Part shown: piece after piece, positions 18,403 through 27,098 of the stretch | Layout of the letters: every line of letters starts with the position of its first letter | Position numbering within the stretch: the first letter of the stretch is position 1 | Assembly: GCA_018993265.1 (NCBI GenBank) | Contig: JAGKSW010000152.1 | Location: 16,034 to 80,033 of the forward strand | Direction of reading: 5' to 3' | Length of the DNA stretch: 64,000 bases | Source: Nostoc sp. TH1S01 | GTDB lineage: Bacteria; Cyanobacteriota; Cyanobacteriia; Cyanobacteriales; Nostocaceae | Program-made: the position numbers and the translations under genes | The notes under the pieces: model-generated | What the model was told of the DNA's origin: nothing | The model's input: the letters and a program-made list of their open reading frames with translations, nothing else | Databases searched by the model: none

Positions 18403-20697
18403 ATGTTGTTTAAAGTTACTGGGCGAGTTTATGAAGCTGAAAGTGGAGTAGGAATTTCTAGCTTAGTTGTCGAAGCCTTTGATAAGGATATCTTAAAAAA
18501 TGATAAATTAGGGCAAACTAATACCGATCAAGATGGCAAGTCTGAAATTACTTATTCAGAAGCAAATTTCAAAAGTGCATTTGAAAAATTTGAAGGCAAT
18601 CCCGATTTATATATCGTCGTCAGAACTCCAGACCTTTCCAATATTTTATATAGCAGCGAAAAAAATCTTCGCCCCGATGCTAGTACAAATGAGCATTTTG
18701 ACGTAGCTATTTCTAAAGCAACTTTAATAGCTGAACAACAACGAACAGCGCAAGAAAATAAGCAACTTTTAAAAATATTGATTGGCATAGCCTGGTTAGA
18801 TGGAAAACTCGAACCTGGAGAAAAAGAATATTTATCCAAAGTAGCAACCAAAAAAAGACTAGCTGAAGATGCAGAGATTCAAAGTTTATTATCTGATAAT
18901 AAGCCAGTACAGCATCAGCAGTGTTTTGAGTGGTTACAAGCTTATTTAGGCAACAATTATAGCCCATACAAATTTGAGGCATTAAATGAAGTTTTAGAAA
19001 GCTTAGTTACAAGTGATGCAGAAATAGACGAACGAGAAAAACAAATATTAGCGGCTTTTGCTGACAAAAATATTCGCCAAAACATTCTCCAACAAAGATT
19101 AGCCAGTATCTTTCTCGATCCGACTTTCTTAGCTAAAGTTACTCCTAGTACCCCAGATTCTCCACAAACCGCACGCAAAAATCTCAAAAAAGGCTTCGCC
19201 TACGCTCGTGTTCCCCAAGCAGTTTTAAGTAAACTCACAGCGACACAATCCGATCCAGAAATCAAAGAAGAATTAGCCCATCGCTTTTTAACTCTAAATT
19301 ACGCTCCAGTCCGCAAAGAAATTACAGCCGATAACCTAGAAGTAATTGGTCAACTTCCACAACAGTTGTCAGGGATGTTTTTGCGGATTGGCCCAAACCC
19401 CCGCTTTTCTCCTTTAGGCCTTTATCATTGGTTTGATGGAGATGGCATGGTTCACGGAGTACACATTAAAAATGGTAGCGCCAGCTATCGTAATCGTTAC
19501 GTTCGTACTGAAGGATGGAAGATCGAAGAAAAAGAAGGTAAAGCTATCTGGCCAGGCTTGCTCAATCTACCTCGCTTCGATGAACCTTACGGTATGATCA
19601 TGAAAAATGTGGCAAATACCGCTTTAGTTTGGCATCATGGACGGTTACTCGCTCTTTGGGAAGGAGGAGAACCCTATGAATTGAGCCTTCCTGATTTAGA
19701 AACCGTTGGTTCTTACACCTTTAAAGAGCAGTTGACATTTCCCTTCTGCGCTCACCCCAAAATAGATGCTCAAACAGGGGAAATGATGTTTTTTGGTTAT
19801 CAACCTCTAACCAAGCCCTACGTTCAATATGGTATCGTCTCGGCAGAGGGAAATATTGTCAAAACCATGCCAATTGACATTCCTTCTCCAATCAGTATGC
19901 ATGATTTTGCTATTACTGAAAATTATACCATTTTCCTGGATATGCCTTTAGCTCTCAAGCCGATGCGAGTTATGCAAGGCAAAATTCCCCTCGTGTTTGA
20001 ACGCAATAAACCTAGCCGTTTCGGTATTATTCCTCGACATGGAGGAGAAATGCGCTGGTTTAGCGTGCCAAGCTGTATGGTCTATCATGTTGTTAATGCC
20101 TACGAAGAAGGTAACGAGGTGATTTTAGTTGCCTATCGTATGGATTGGACGCAACTATTTATCCCTGACAGAGAAAACCCCCTCGATTTTGCTAGCACTG
20201 ACGGTTTGTTAGAAAAAATCGAACCAGAAATTACGAAACTCTATCGTTGGCGGTTTAATCTTTCTACTGGTCAAGTTAAAGAGGAAATAATTGACAAGGA
20301 AGTTTGTGAATTCCCCCGGATCAACGATAATTTAATTGGTCGCAAGATGCGTTACGTTTACTCCGGAATCGGGGCTGCATATATGGAACGGCCATTATTT
20401 GATGGAGTCAAGAAGTACGACTTAGAAGCAGAAACAGCGCAATCTGTTTATTTTGGTCGCGGACGCTTTGGCGGTGAATGTGTCTTTGCGCCTCGTCCTG
20501 ATGGCAAAACTGAAGATGATGGGTGGGTATTGACTTATATTTATGATGCTGTTGCCCAACGTTCGGAATTGATTGTTTTAGATGCCCAGAATATCACTGC
20601 TGAACCTGTCGCCCGTGTTTTGCTCCCCCAAAGAGTTCCTTTCGGCTTTCATTGTGAATGGGTTTCTAGTGAGAAAATGGCAAATACCAAGAGATAG
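18403..20697 (+). CDS. Carotenoid oxygenase with N-terminal transthyretin-like and TerB-like domains
   Basis: The ATG at 18403 is chosen; a TTG 27 bp upstream is less likely. The protein has 764 residues in three parts. Residues 1-105 are a beta-rich domain (FKVTGRVYEAESGVGISSL), like transthyretin/carboxypeptidase-regulatory folds. Residues 110-235 are helical with acidic turns (AWLDGKLEPGEKEYL, SDAEIDEREKQIL), like TerB. From about 275 it is a carotenoid cleavage oxygenase, with the four iron His at 451 (FCAHPK), 500 (SMHDFA), 562 (VYHVVNA) and 750 (FHCEWV). Plain enzymes of this class have about 480 residues. Convergent crtW suggests that it cleaves ketocarotenoids or their precursors. Confidence 0.88.
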   Translation: MLFKVTGRVYEAESGVGISSLVVEAFDKDILKNDKLGQTNTDQDGKSEITYSEANFKSAFEKFEGNPDLYIVVRTPDLSNILYSSEKNLRPDASTNEHFDVAISKATLIAEQQRTAQENKQLLKILIGIAWLDGKLEPGEKEYLSKVATKKRLAEDAEIQSLLSDNKPVQHQQCFEWLQAYLGNNYSPYKFEALNEVLESLVTSDAEIDEREKQILAAFADKNIRQNILQQRLASIFLDPTFLAKVTPSTPDSPQTARKNLKKGFAYARVPQAVLSKLTATQSDPEIKEELAHRFLTLNYAPVRKEITADNLEVIGQLPQQLSGMFLRIGPNPRFSPLGLYHWFDGDGMVHGVHIKNGSASYRNRYVRTEGWKIEEKEGKAIWPGLLNLPRFDEPYGMIMKNVANTALVWHHGRLLALWEGGEPYELSLPDLETVGSYTFKEQLTFPFCAHPKIDAQTGEMMFFGYQPLTKPYVQYGIVSAEGNIVKTMPIDIPSPISMHDFAITENYTIFLDMPLALKPMRVMQGKIPLVFERNKPSRFGIIPRHGGEMRWFSVPSCMVYHVVNAYEEGNEVILVAYRMDWTQLFIPDRENPLDFASTDGLLEKIEPEITKLYRWRFNLSTGQVKEEIIDKEVCEFPRINDNLIGRKMRYVYSGIGAAYMERPLFDGVKKYDLEAETAQSVYFGRGRFGGECVFAPRPDGKTEDDGWVLTYIYDAVAQRSELIVLDAQNITAEPVARVLLPQRVPFGFHCEWVSSEKMANTKR

Positions 20698-20779
20698 TTA
20701 AACTGGTGCTGATTTTTACTATTATCTAAGCATAACTCCCTAGAATGCTATGTGGATACAGGGAGAAGAGCAGTGTAAC

Positions 20780-20815
20780 AGGGGAAATACTTACACTAAG
20801 TATTTCCCCTTTACT
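20780..20815 (+). terminator. Terminator between carotenoid oxygenase and crtW
   Basis: GGGGAAATACTTA (20781-20793) and TAAGTATTTCCCC (20797-20809) form a perfect 13-bp stem with a 3-base loop, followed by TTTACTCTT. It lies about 85 bases past the oxygenase stop and could also stop crtW transcription from the other side. Confidence 0.8.
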
Positions 20816-20856
20816 CTTATGCTGACCACAACACTTGCGTTACCTTGGCAGACTAC

Positions 20857-20961
20857 TATAGCAAAGTGCTGAGTGCTGAGTGCTGAGTGCTGAGTAGGAA
20901 CTCAGTATTTTCAGGAGTTTCAGCCACAAACATAGTCCTAACCTATGCTTCGACTGCTATA
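20857..20961 (-). mobile_element. MITE-like element, copy B (inverted)
   Basis: This is the inverse of copy A. It begins TATAGCAAAGTGCTGAG and ends CATAGTCCTAACCTATGC then TTCGACTGCTATA. It is flanked by CTAC on the left and CTAC on the right. It sits in the spacer between the convergent oxygenase and crtW genes. Confidence 0.75.
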
Positions 20962-21005
20962 CTACTCGACTAACCCAAAATTACCGTGTAGGTAGAAGTT
21001 GGAAT

Positions 21006-21785
21006 TTATAAATTATACAAATTTCTTTTGTAAATATCTGGTAATTTCCACCAAGGAACATTGGGATGTTCATGGTGTTCTTTGTGATAACCAAAATGGT
21101 AACAAGTTATGAATGACCAAAAAGTAGGTAATGGAGTACTTCGTGTACGATGCACACTGGTATATCCTCCTTCAACTTTTCTGTGGGGTAGGTATGTGCC
21201 AAAATAAAATAACTGTATTGAACTTAAAATAGATGGTATTACCCAAAATAAAATTAAATTAACATCACATATATTAAAAACATATTTAAGCACAATATAT
21301 GCACATATTAATCCAAGATGTTGTTGCCAACTCCAGTAGGATTTTATGAAGTTAAAGTACCATGCAAAAAAGTTTTGATATTGATTTTCGTAAAAATCAG
21401 GATCATCTTTAGTACTAGAATAGCGGTGATGTAAGTAATGCTTATTTAATAGTTCTTGATAAGAAAATAGAGCGTAAAACAGTACGCATATTCTACCTAT
21501 TAAATGGTTGATTTGGGCATTTTTAGGAAAAACTACACCATGCATGGCATCATGAGCAGTAATAAATAATCCTGTATATAAAAATGTTTGCCAAAGAACG
21601 GTTACAGCAATTAACAAAATTTGAATTTTAGTAATATCTAAAAACAATAATAAAATTAAACTTGTTGCCCATAATCCTAAAATAAGGCAAGCAATAAAAA
21701 TTCCTTTATTATTAGGTTTGACTTGGGTATTTATATCAAGGCTTATTTTTTTCGTTTGTGGAGACAATAAATTAAACTGAATCAT
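21006..21785 (-). CDS. crtW: Beta-carotene ketolase, CrtW type
   Basis: The 259-residue membrane di-iron enzyme carries the fatty-acid-desaturase-like His clusters: HDAMH (78-82), HYLHH (116-120) and HFGYHKEHHEH (230-240). Four hydrophobic helices are visible. The end block NVPWWKLP is typical of CrtW. The enzyme adds 4-keto groups to beta-ionone rings, giving echinenone and canthaxanthin. It is convergent with the carotenoid oxygenase gene and shares 9-bp promoter repeats with it. Composition is AT-rich, as is its flanking DNA. Confidence 0.94.
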   Translation of the reverse strand: MIQFNLLSPQTKKISLDINTQVKPNNKGIFIACLILGLWATSLILLLFLDITKIQILLIAVTVLWQTFLYTGLFITAHDAMHGVVFPKNAQINHLIGRICVLFYALFSYQELLNKHYLHHRYSSTKDDPDFYENQYQNFFAWYFNFIKSYWSWQQHLGLICAYIVLKYVFNICDVNLILFWVIPSILSSIQLFYFGTYLPHRKVEGGYTSVHRTRSTPLPTFWSFITCYHFGYHKEHHEHPNVPWWKLPDIYKRNLYNL

Positions 21786-21915
21786 GCCTTAATCCTATTA
21801 AAATTATTAGAATGTATCAAACTAAGAAATAGTTAAGCTAAAAACCTGATAAAAACAATTTTGAAAAGATTTTTAATAATTTAATGTATATCAGTAATTT
21901 AATATGGGTACAAGG

Positions 21916-21942
21916 ACAGTTAAGACAGTTAAGACAATTAGT
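21916..21942 (-). promoter_or_regulatory. Tandem 9-bp repeats upstream of crtW
   Basis: On the minus strand two perfect abutting CTTAACTGT units (21916-21933) are preceded by the degenerate unit ACTAATTGT (21934-21942). They lie 131-157 bases upstream of the crtW start and match the array in front of the carotenoid oxygenase gene. This is a candidate common operator. Confidence 0.6.
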
Positions 21943-22017
21943 GTAAAATTTAAACAAGCTTTATCTAATAGCTCACTTACTTCATCTTTCTTAATATTTA
22001 TGCTTCTTCAGTACGTA

Positions 22018-22098
22018 TGAGTAGCCGTTACCCTCATCGTCTGGTTCCTGCAACCGTTCTGTTTACTGTCAGCGTTGCTTTGTCAACTAACTGGTGAG
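22018..22098 (+). pseudogene. Short frame, probable truncated N-terminus
   Basis: An ATG-started frame of 26 codons begins MSSRYPHRLVPATVLFTVS and ends with TGA at 22093-22095, just before the second direct-repeat copy. The hydrophobic segment looks like the start of an exported or membrane protein. It may be a gene cut off by the rearrangement that placed the repeat here. Confidence 0.3.
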
Positions 22099-22194
22099 GC
22101 TAACTATTCATCTACACCACTTAAATCCACCTGAAGATGTACAGTTGATGTTAGGGCATTTGTAACCTGTGGGGGTAGAGTTAGCTTGATTAAC
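22099..22194. repeat. Direct repeat copy 2
   Basis: This copy duplicates the 3' end of the 2TM gene (coding Ala-Asn-Tyr-Ser-Ser-Thr-Pro-Leu-Lys-Ser-Thr then stop) and about 60 bases beyond it. On the minus strand the conserved frame is longer than in copy 1. It begins NALNLYIIIAQLIKLTLPPQ and ends in Gly-Val-Asp-Glu-stop, but lacks a start codon. With copy 1 it delimits the carotenoid module. Confidence 0.75.
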
Positions 22195-22254
22195 TGAGCG
22201 ATAATGATATATAGGTTGAGAGCGTTAGCTTTTTCTTAATATAGGGTGATTTTT

Positions 22255-22563
22255 ATGGCTAAGACTAACACCACAGAGTTACTAGAAGCCCTAGCATCGG
22301 AAATTGGCGAAAATGTCTATATAGATATTGCCAAATGGCATCTTTATTTATCTGATGCCAAACTGCACACCGTTGTCGCTGAACAGTTATATCCTTTAAT
22401 CACTTCTAATAATGTCAACGAAGACCGCGTAATTAAAGTATTAGAATCTATACCAGTCAAGATAGGCGGCGGTAGAAGAGAACTAGCACTAATTGATTTG
22501 CTACCCCTGCAATGTCAGGTCAATCTGGTGGATATTTTAGAAAAATATCAACGAGAATTCTAA
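22255..22563 (+). CDS. DUF3181 family protein
   Basis: The ATG at 22255 follows AGGGTGATTTTT, and the upstream GTG at 22246 is part of that ribosome site. The 102-residue protein begins MAKTNTTELLEALASEIGEN, then VYIDIAKWHLYLSDAKLH and ends with a short helix. It matches the cyanobacteria-specific DUF3181. Function is unknown. Confidence 0.88.
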   Translation: MAKTNTTELLEALASEIGENVYIDIAKWHLYLSDAKLHTVVAEQLYPLITSNNVNEDRVIKVLESIPVKIGGGRRELALIDLLPLQCQVNLVDILEKYQREF

Positions 22564-22669
22564 TTTAGCTGTCAGAATTCAGGAGTCAGAAGCCAGAATT
22601 CAGAATGATTAATCAATTAATTTGTTCTTAGACAGCGATTTGAATAATCTAGAAGTATTTGAAATACAT

Positions 22670-22752
22670 GTATGATGTGTTAGCGACAGCGTAACACATC
22701 TACTGTAAAGCTTTTGGTGCGTTACGGCTTACGCCTAACACACCCTACCGGA
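22670..22752. repeat. Palindromic dispersed repeat
   Basis: TGTGTTAGCGACAGCGTAACACA and GGTGCGTTACGGCTTACGCC then TAACACACC form two related palindromes. A shorter relative lies at 34855-34876 (GGTGCGTTAC and GTAACGCGCC). EcoRI-containing short repeats of the CAGAATTC type lie just upstream (22570-22605). No gene is present between 22564 and 22833. Confidence 0.55.
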
Positions 22753-22833
22753 CTTCTGTATTCTGACTTTTTGCTACTTTAAATTTTTTACAAATGATTC
22801 CTTTAGCACCCCTATTTGTAGGAGGTGAAAAGT

Positions 22834-23052
22834 ATGCCTGTCTATGAGTTTCACGATGAATATACTCTGGCAGAAACAGCAGATAAACTAGGACAAAAGG
22901 CTTTAAAGTTAAACCTCATACCTAGCTTTGTGGTGCGTTATTTTGCTGATAGTCGGCAATACTACATTCCTAACGAAAAAGAATCTCAACCGCTCACACC
23001 AGAACAAGCATATATGCACTTTAAAAAGTTAGTCGAAACATCTGGTGAGTAG
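22834..23052 (+). CDS. Small hypothetical protein upstream of the CHAT gene
   Basis: The start at 22834 is fixed by a strong AGGAGGTG site. The 72-residue acidic protein begins MPVYEFHDEYTLAETADKLG and contains YFADSRQYYIPNEKESQPLT, then a helix. I do not recognise the family. Its stop lies 58 bases before the start of the next small gene, which leads on to the CHAT protein, so the three may be one operon. Confidence 0.65.
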   Translation: MPVYEFHDEYTLAETADKLGQKALKLNLIPSFVVRYFADSRQYYIPNEKESQPLTPEQAYMHFKKLVETSGE

Positions 23053-23110
23053 ATATTCTTATATTCGATTTAGCAGTGGATACTTTAAATATTTTTTGGA
23101 GGTTAATTAT

Positions 23111-23323
23111 ATGTTATTACAAGTCAAAAATACCAGCGATTTAGTGAAAATTACTGATGTTCAGGAATTAATTGACCCGAATGTTAATGTTGTTCATGGA
23201 CAAGACCAAGAAGGTCAAGAAGAACAAGATATTGATACTTTCGCCAAAGAAAATCTTGTTTTTCCTTCTGGGGAAAGTTTACCTCGCTGTTGGTTAGATG
23301 CTAACTATCGTGAAGGGAAATGA
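23111..23323 (+). CDS. Small acidic hypothetical protein upstream of the CHAT gene
   Basis: ATG 23111 follows TTGGAGG with a normal gap. A longer frame from 23045 has no ribosome site. The 70-residue protein begins MLLQVKNTSDLVKITDVQEL. It has an acidic Gln/Glu-rich middle and ends LPRCWLDANYREGK. I have the impression of a small cyanobacterial family often found before signalling or stress genes, but cannot name it. It lies about 180 bases before the CHAT gene. Confidence 0.6.
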   Translation: MLLQVKNTSDLVKITDVQELIDPNVNVVHGQDQEGQEEQDIDTFAKENLVFPSGESLPRCWLDANYREGK

Positions 23324-23503
23324 CCTTTAAAGTAGCAGGTGATTGATAGGCGATCGCAGCGCAGTATCATAAAGTTCACAAATGCCAGGAAAGCTTGGGA
23401 ACAAACCATCAAAATAGTATCGATTTTACGTAATCAGCCGACCTCTACGTGAATTACTGAGTTAAGTTACCATCAGATTAACTAACCAGTGATAGAGGGA
23501 GTT

Positions 23504-26500
23504 ATGGCGCAGAATTGGTTGCGGATTACTCATCAAGATGACAAAATCCAACTTTCTTGGCAACGAGAACAATCTGTACCACGTTCAGCACCTCCAGTTA
23601 CTTTTGAGCATCCATTTGATGAACAGACGTTAACCGAATTACGCTGGTATTTAGAAGAGTATTTACCTTTTCCTTACGGTATTTTCCCTGAGCAAGCCGA
23701 GAAAATCGAGCAAAAGTTTCAAGAGTGGGGACAGCAGTTATTTGAGTTAGTGTTTCCCCGTACCACTAAAGCTTGGGATTTTTTTCAAGAAGCTACAAGG
23801 GAAGGACTAGACAAGTGCGAAATTAATATTTCTTCTGATGACCCCAAAGTGCTAAATTTGCCTTGGGAGTTGCTGTATACGCCTGATTATCAATTTCTGG
23901 CACCATCTTTACAGGGAATGTATCGCAGTCTCAACGGTTATGCAGTGCGATCGCATCTCCAAGAATTACCCCAGGACAAGTTAAATATTTTACTGGTAGT
24001 TTCCCGTCCTTATGGCGAAAAAGATGTTGCTTTAAAAACTATCGCCCGTCCTTTACTGGAAGCACTGAAACCAATTCACAAATATGTCAACCTGAAAGTG
24101 CTACGTCCACCAAGCTTTGAGGCATTTGAGCAAGAACTAAATGCTCATAAAGGTTTTTACCATATTGTCCATTTTGATGGACATGGGGACTTTGACGAAA
24201 ACAGCACAGGATTTCAACATTCCTATGGTAGCAAGGGGCAGGGAGTGTTAGTGTTTGAAAATACCGATGGTTCACCCCAAATTATTACTGCTGCCCAAAT
24301 TGCTCAAAGTTTAAATGATTGTCGTGTGCCGATTTTTGTGTTGAATGCTTGTAAATCAGCACAGGAAGGAGACGGTAGTTTTTCTTCTGTGGCGACGCGC
24401 TTGGTATCTTTGGGGACAAGGGGCGTAGTTGCAATGGCTTATAACGTGCAAGCCGAAGCAGCCAAACATTTCATTGGCAGATTTTACCAGCAACTAGTCA
24501 CGGGAACCGATGTATCCAACGCTGTAGCAGCAGCACGGCGACAAGTCATAAATCAACGTTTGCGTCCTAGCCCTAAAGGTGATTTACCTTTGGCTGACTG
24601 GATGGTTCCGGTGTTGTACCAGCAGGAAACTTACACACCGTTTACAAAAGTCAATCATCAAACAGAAGACTTTACTGATATTGATGACTTTTTGGCAGAA
24701 CCCATCAGCAATTTATTCGGGTTTCCAGAACAGGGACGCTACGGTTTTATTGGGCGAGACTACGACATTTTACGGTTAGAGCGAGTATTTCGCCAAAATA
24801 ATATCGTGTTGTTGCAAGGTATGGGAGGTGTAGGTAAAACTGAGTTAACCACAGGGTTTGCCCAATGGTTAGATGAAACTCAGGGGCGTAAGCAGATATT
24901 TTTTACCTCCTTCGAGTCTGGCGTGTCACTGAGTCGGGTAATAAACGAAGTCGGAAGAGTCGTTTGGGGAGATAAGTTTTCTCAGTATGAGGCAGTGCAA
25001 CAACAACGAGCCGTCTTAAAATATTTGCAATCTCAGCCTTGTTTGTTGATTTGGGATAACTTTGAACCTGTGAATGGTTTCCCGACAGGGAATGAACCTT
25101 TACTGAGTGCAGAAGAAAGAAACAATCTCAAACAATTTCTCAAGGAATTACAGGGTGGGAAATCTTGGCTATTAATTACCAGTCGCCGCGCAGAACCTTG
25201 GCTTGATTGTGGGTATAGTTTAATCAATTTGCAGGGTTTATCTCAAGCCGATGCCCAAGAGTTAGCCGCCAAGATTTTGCAAACTGTAGGTGTGGAGAGA
25301 AAGAACTTACCAAAAGAGTATTTGGAGTTGTTGAAATTGCTGGGAGGACATCCTTTATCGTTGCGGGTGGTGTTACCGCATTTAAAGACGCAGACACCAA
25401 GTCAGTTAATTGAGGCGTTGCGGTTGGGGTTGGATACTTTTAGGGGACAAGAGGAAGAAGGGAGAGAAAAATCTCTTACTGTGTCGTTGGATTATTCTTT
25501 TGCTAAGTTGTCGGAACGAACACGTCAGCATTTACCATTTTTGGCGCTGTTTTCGGAACGGGTGGATGCACATTGGCTGCATAGTTTTTCAGAAAATTCT
25601 GATGGTTATTATGGAAAAGCTTATCGGGCGGTGTTTGGGGAAAACTTGCAAAAAGCTGATTGGTTGCAGGTTCTCAATGAAGCCGCCGCCGCAGGTATTG
25701 TGGAATATTTGGGTGAGAGCATCTACAAAATTCACCCTGCGTTACCTTGGTATTTGCGGCAAAAGTTGAACCAACAAGTTTGCTGGGGAATGAATGGTGA
25801 CGCTGAACATACCCGCCTGGAAATTAATTCTCAGGCAGTTATGGAGGTGCAACACAAAATTAACGAACTCGAAAAAAAGTTGCTGATTTTTTACGCTTAT
25901 TTGGCGGATAGCTACCGTGAGAAACTCATTAGTAACGCAGAACTGGCAACTTTTGTGCTGCGAGTGGAAGAACCAAATTTGTTGCACAATTTGCGCCTTG
26001 CCGAACATCAGCAGGAATGGGCTGAAGCACAATCAATTCTGCAAGCCTTGGGAGAAGTGTATCAGCGCATAGGGCGCAAACCCGAATTTAAGTCATTGCG
26101 ACAACGGACGCTCAAGCATATTGGTATTTACTTAGCAGATGCCAAAGCAAAAGGTAGAGATGCTCTAGATTTCTGGATATATCTACGAGGTGTAGATGCC
26201 AATGAAGCCACTCAAAGTGCTGACTTGGAAGGGGCAAGGAAAGTCTATCAAGAAATTCTGGATGAACTGATAGCTGTAAATGACTCCTCAGTGAATGACA
26301 AAATTGCCAGTGCTAATCATAATTTAGGCATAGTAGCCTATGAGCAGAGGCAGTTTGATGTGGCGATTGATTACTACAACAAGGCGCTGAAGATATATGA
26401 AGATGCTGGGGATTTGTACTCTGCTGCTAGTGACTATCACAACCTGGGCGTGGTAGCTCAAGAGCAGAGGCAGTTTGATGTGGCGATTGATTACTACTAT

Positions 26501-26767
26501 AAGGCGTTGAAGATATTTGAAGATGCTGGGGATTTGTACTCTGCTGCTCGTGACTATCACCACCTAGGCATAGTAGCCTATGAGCAGAGGCAGTTTGATG
26601 TGGCGATTGATTACTACCATAAGGCATTGAAGATATTTGAAGATGCTGGGGATTTGTACTCTGCTGCTGTGATTGGTAAGTGTAGATGCTGTAGATTTTG
26701 TTGTAGGCATTACGCTGTGTACAGGCCATACCCGCCTAGGGTTGTAAACCCCAGGCTCATAGCGTAA
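23504..26767 (+). CDS. CHAT protease - NB-ARC/STAND NTPase - TPR protein, C-terminus truncated
   Basis: ATG 23504 follows GAGGGAGTT. The 1087-residue protein has an N-terminal CHAT (caspase-like) domain with His227 in HFDGHG and Cys283 in LNACKSAQ, both catalytic residues. An NB-ARC-like NTPase follows, with Walker A GMGGVGKT at 439-446 and Walker B-like LIWDNFE near 510. Three near-identical 40-residue TPRs end the recognisable part (about 930-1050). This is the plan of bacterial NLR-like defence or cell-death sensors. The TPR array stops in mid-repeat after SAAVIG, and the last 35 residues are Cys/Arg-rich read-through into a REP element, so the original C-terminus was probably lost. Confidence 0.88.
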   Translation: MAQNWLRITHQDDKIQLSWQREQSVPRSAPPVTFEHPFDEQTLTELRWYLEEYLPFPYGIFPEQAEKIEQKFQEWGQQLFELVFPRTTKAWDFFQEATREGLDKCEINISSDDPKVLNLPWELLYTPDYQFLAPSLQGMYRSLNGYAVRSHLQELPQDKLNILLVVSRPYGEKDVALKTIARPLLEALKPIHKYVNLKVLRPPSFEAFEQELNAHKGFYHIVHFDGHGDFDENSTGFQHSYGSKGQGVLVFENTDGSPQIITAAQIAQSLNDCRVPIFVLNACKSAQEGDGSFSSVATRLVSLGTRGVVAMAYNVQAEAAKHFIGRFYQQLVTGTDVSNAVAAARRQVINQRLRPSPKGDLPLADWMVPVLYQQETYTPFTKVNHQTEDFTDIDDFLAEPISNLFGFPEQGRYGFIGRDYDILRLERVFRQNNIVLLQGMGGVGKTELTTGFAQWLDETQGRKQIFFTSFESGVSLSRVINEVGRVVWGDKFSQYEAVQQQRAVLKYLQSQPCLLIWDNFEPVNGFPTGNEPLLSAEERNNLKQFLKELQGGKSWLLITSRRAEPWLDCGYSLINLQGLSQADAQELAAKILQTVGVERKNLPKEYLELLKLLGGHPLSLRVVLPHLKTQTPSQLIEALRLGLDTFRGQEEEGREKSLTVSLDYSFAKLSERTRQHLPFLALFSERVDAHWLHSFSENSDGYYGKAYRAVFGENLQKADWLQVLNEAAAAGIVEYLGESIYKIHPALPWYLRQKLNQQVCWGMNGDAEHTRLEINSQAVMEVQHKINELEKKLLIFYAYLADSYREKLISNAELATFVLRVEEPNLLHNLRLAEHQQEWAEAQSILQALGEVYQRIGRKPEFKSLRQRTLKHIGIYLADAKAKGRDALDFWIYLRGVDANEATQSADLEGARKVYQEILDELIAVNDSSVNDKIASANHNLGIVAYEQRQFDVAIDYYNKALKIYEDAGDLYSAASDYHNLGVVAQEQRQFDVAIDYYYKALKIFEDAGDLYSAARDYHHLGIVAYEQRQFDVAIDYYHKALKIFEDAGDLYSAAVIGKCRCCRFCCRHYAVYRPYPPRVVNPRLIA

Positions 26768-26872
26768 GTTGTCTGAAGACAACTGATGAAAATTTCAATA
26801 AAAGTTATATAAATTATCAGTCCGTTGAAACGGACTTTTGCTATCAGCCTGGGAATTTATTCCGAGGCGGGG
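26731..26872. mobile_element. REP-like palindromic element 1
   Basis: The element begins CCCGCCTAGGGTTGTAAACC then CCAGGCTCATAGC. It contains a nested hairpin AGTCCGTTGAAACGGACT and ends GAATTTATTCCGAGGCGGGG. The ends are complementary (CCCGCCT versus AGGCGGG). It lies next to an IS200-like RAYT gene and overlaps the 3' end of the CHAT gene frame. Confidence 0.8.
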
Positions 26873-26895
26873 GCGATGCGATCGCGCTGTTCAAT

Positions 26896-27035
26896 CCGCC
26901 TAGGGTTCTAAACCCCAGGCTCATAGCGTAAGTTGTCTGAAGACAACTGATGAAAATGTCAATAAAGATTCATCTAAATTATCAGTCCGTTTCAACGGAC
27001 TTTTGCTATGAGCCTGGGAATTAATTACCAGGCGG
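26896..27035. mobile_element. REP-like palindromic element 2
   Basis: This is a near copy of element 1, starting CCGCCTAGGGTTCTAAACCC and ending TTAATTACCAGGCGG. The internal hairpin is AGTCCGTTTCAACGGACT. Elements 1 and 2 are tandem and lie directly upstream of the RAYT gene, the expected REP/BIME layout. Confidence 0.8.
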
Positions 27036-27098
27036 ACTTGGCAGATTTGCTAATAAAAAAATATAATCGATAAATTCCATTTTATATTCAAAAATATC

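Noticed and set aside
17546..22194. Integrative element with att sites
   Set aside because: The direct repeats fit, but no integrase, excisionase or mobility gene lies between them, so I report only a framed module.
26324..26782. Minus-strand frames opposite the TPR repeats
   Set aside because: They are periodic with the 120-bp TPR units and have no ribosome sites.
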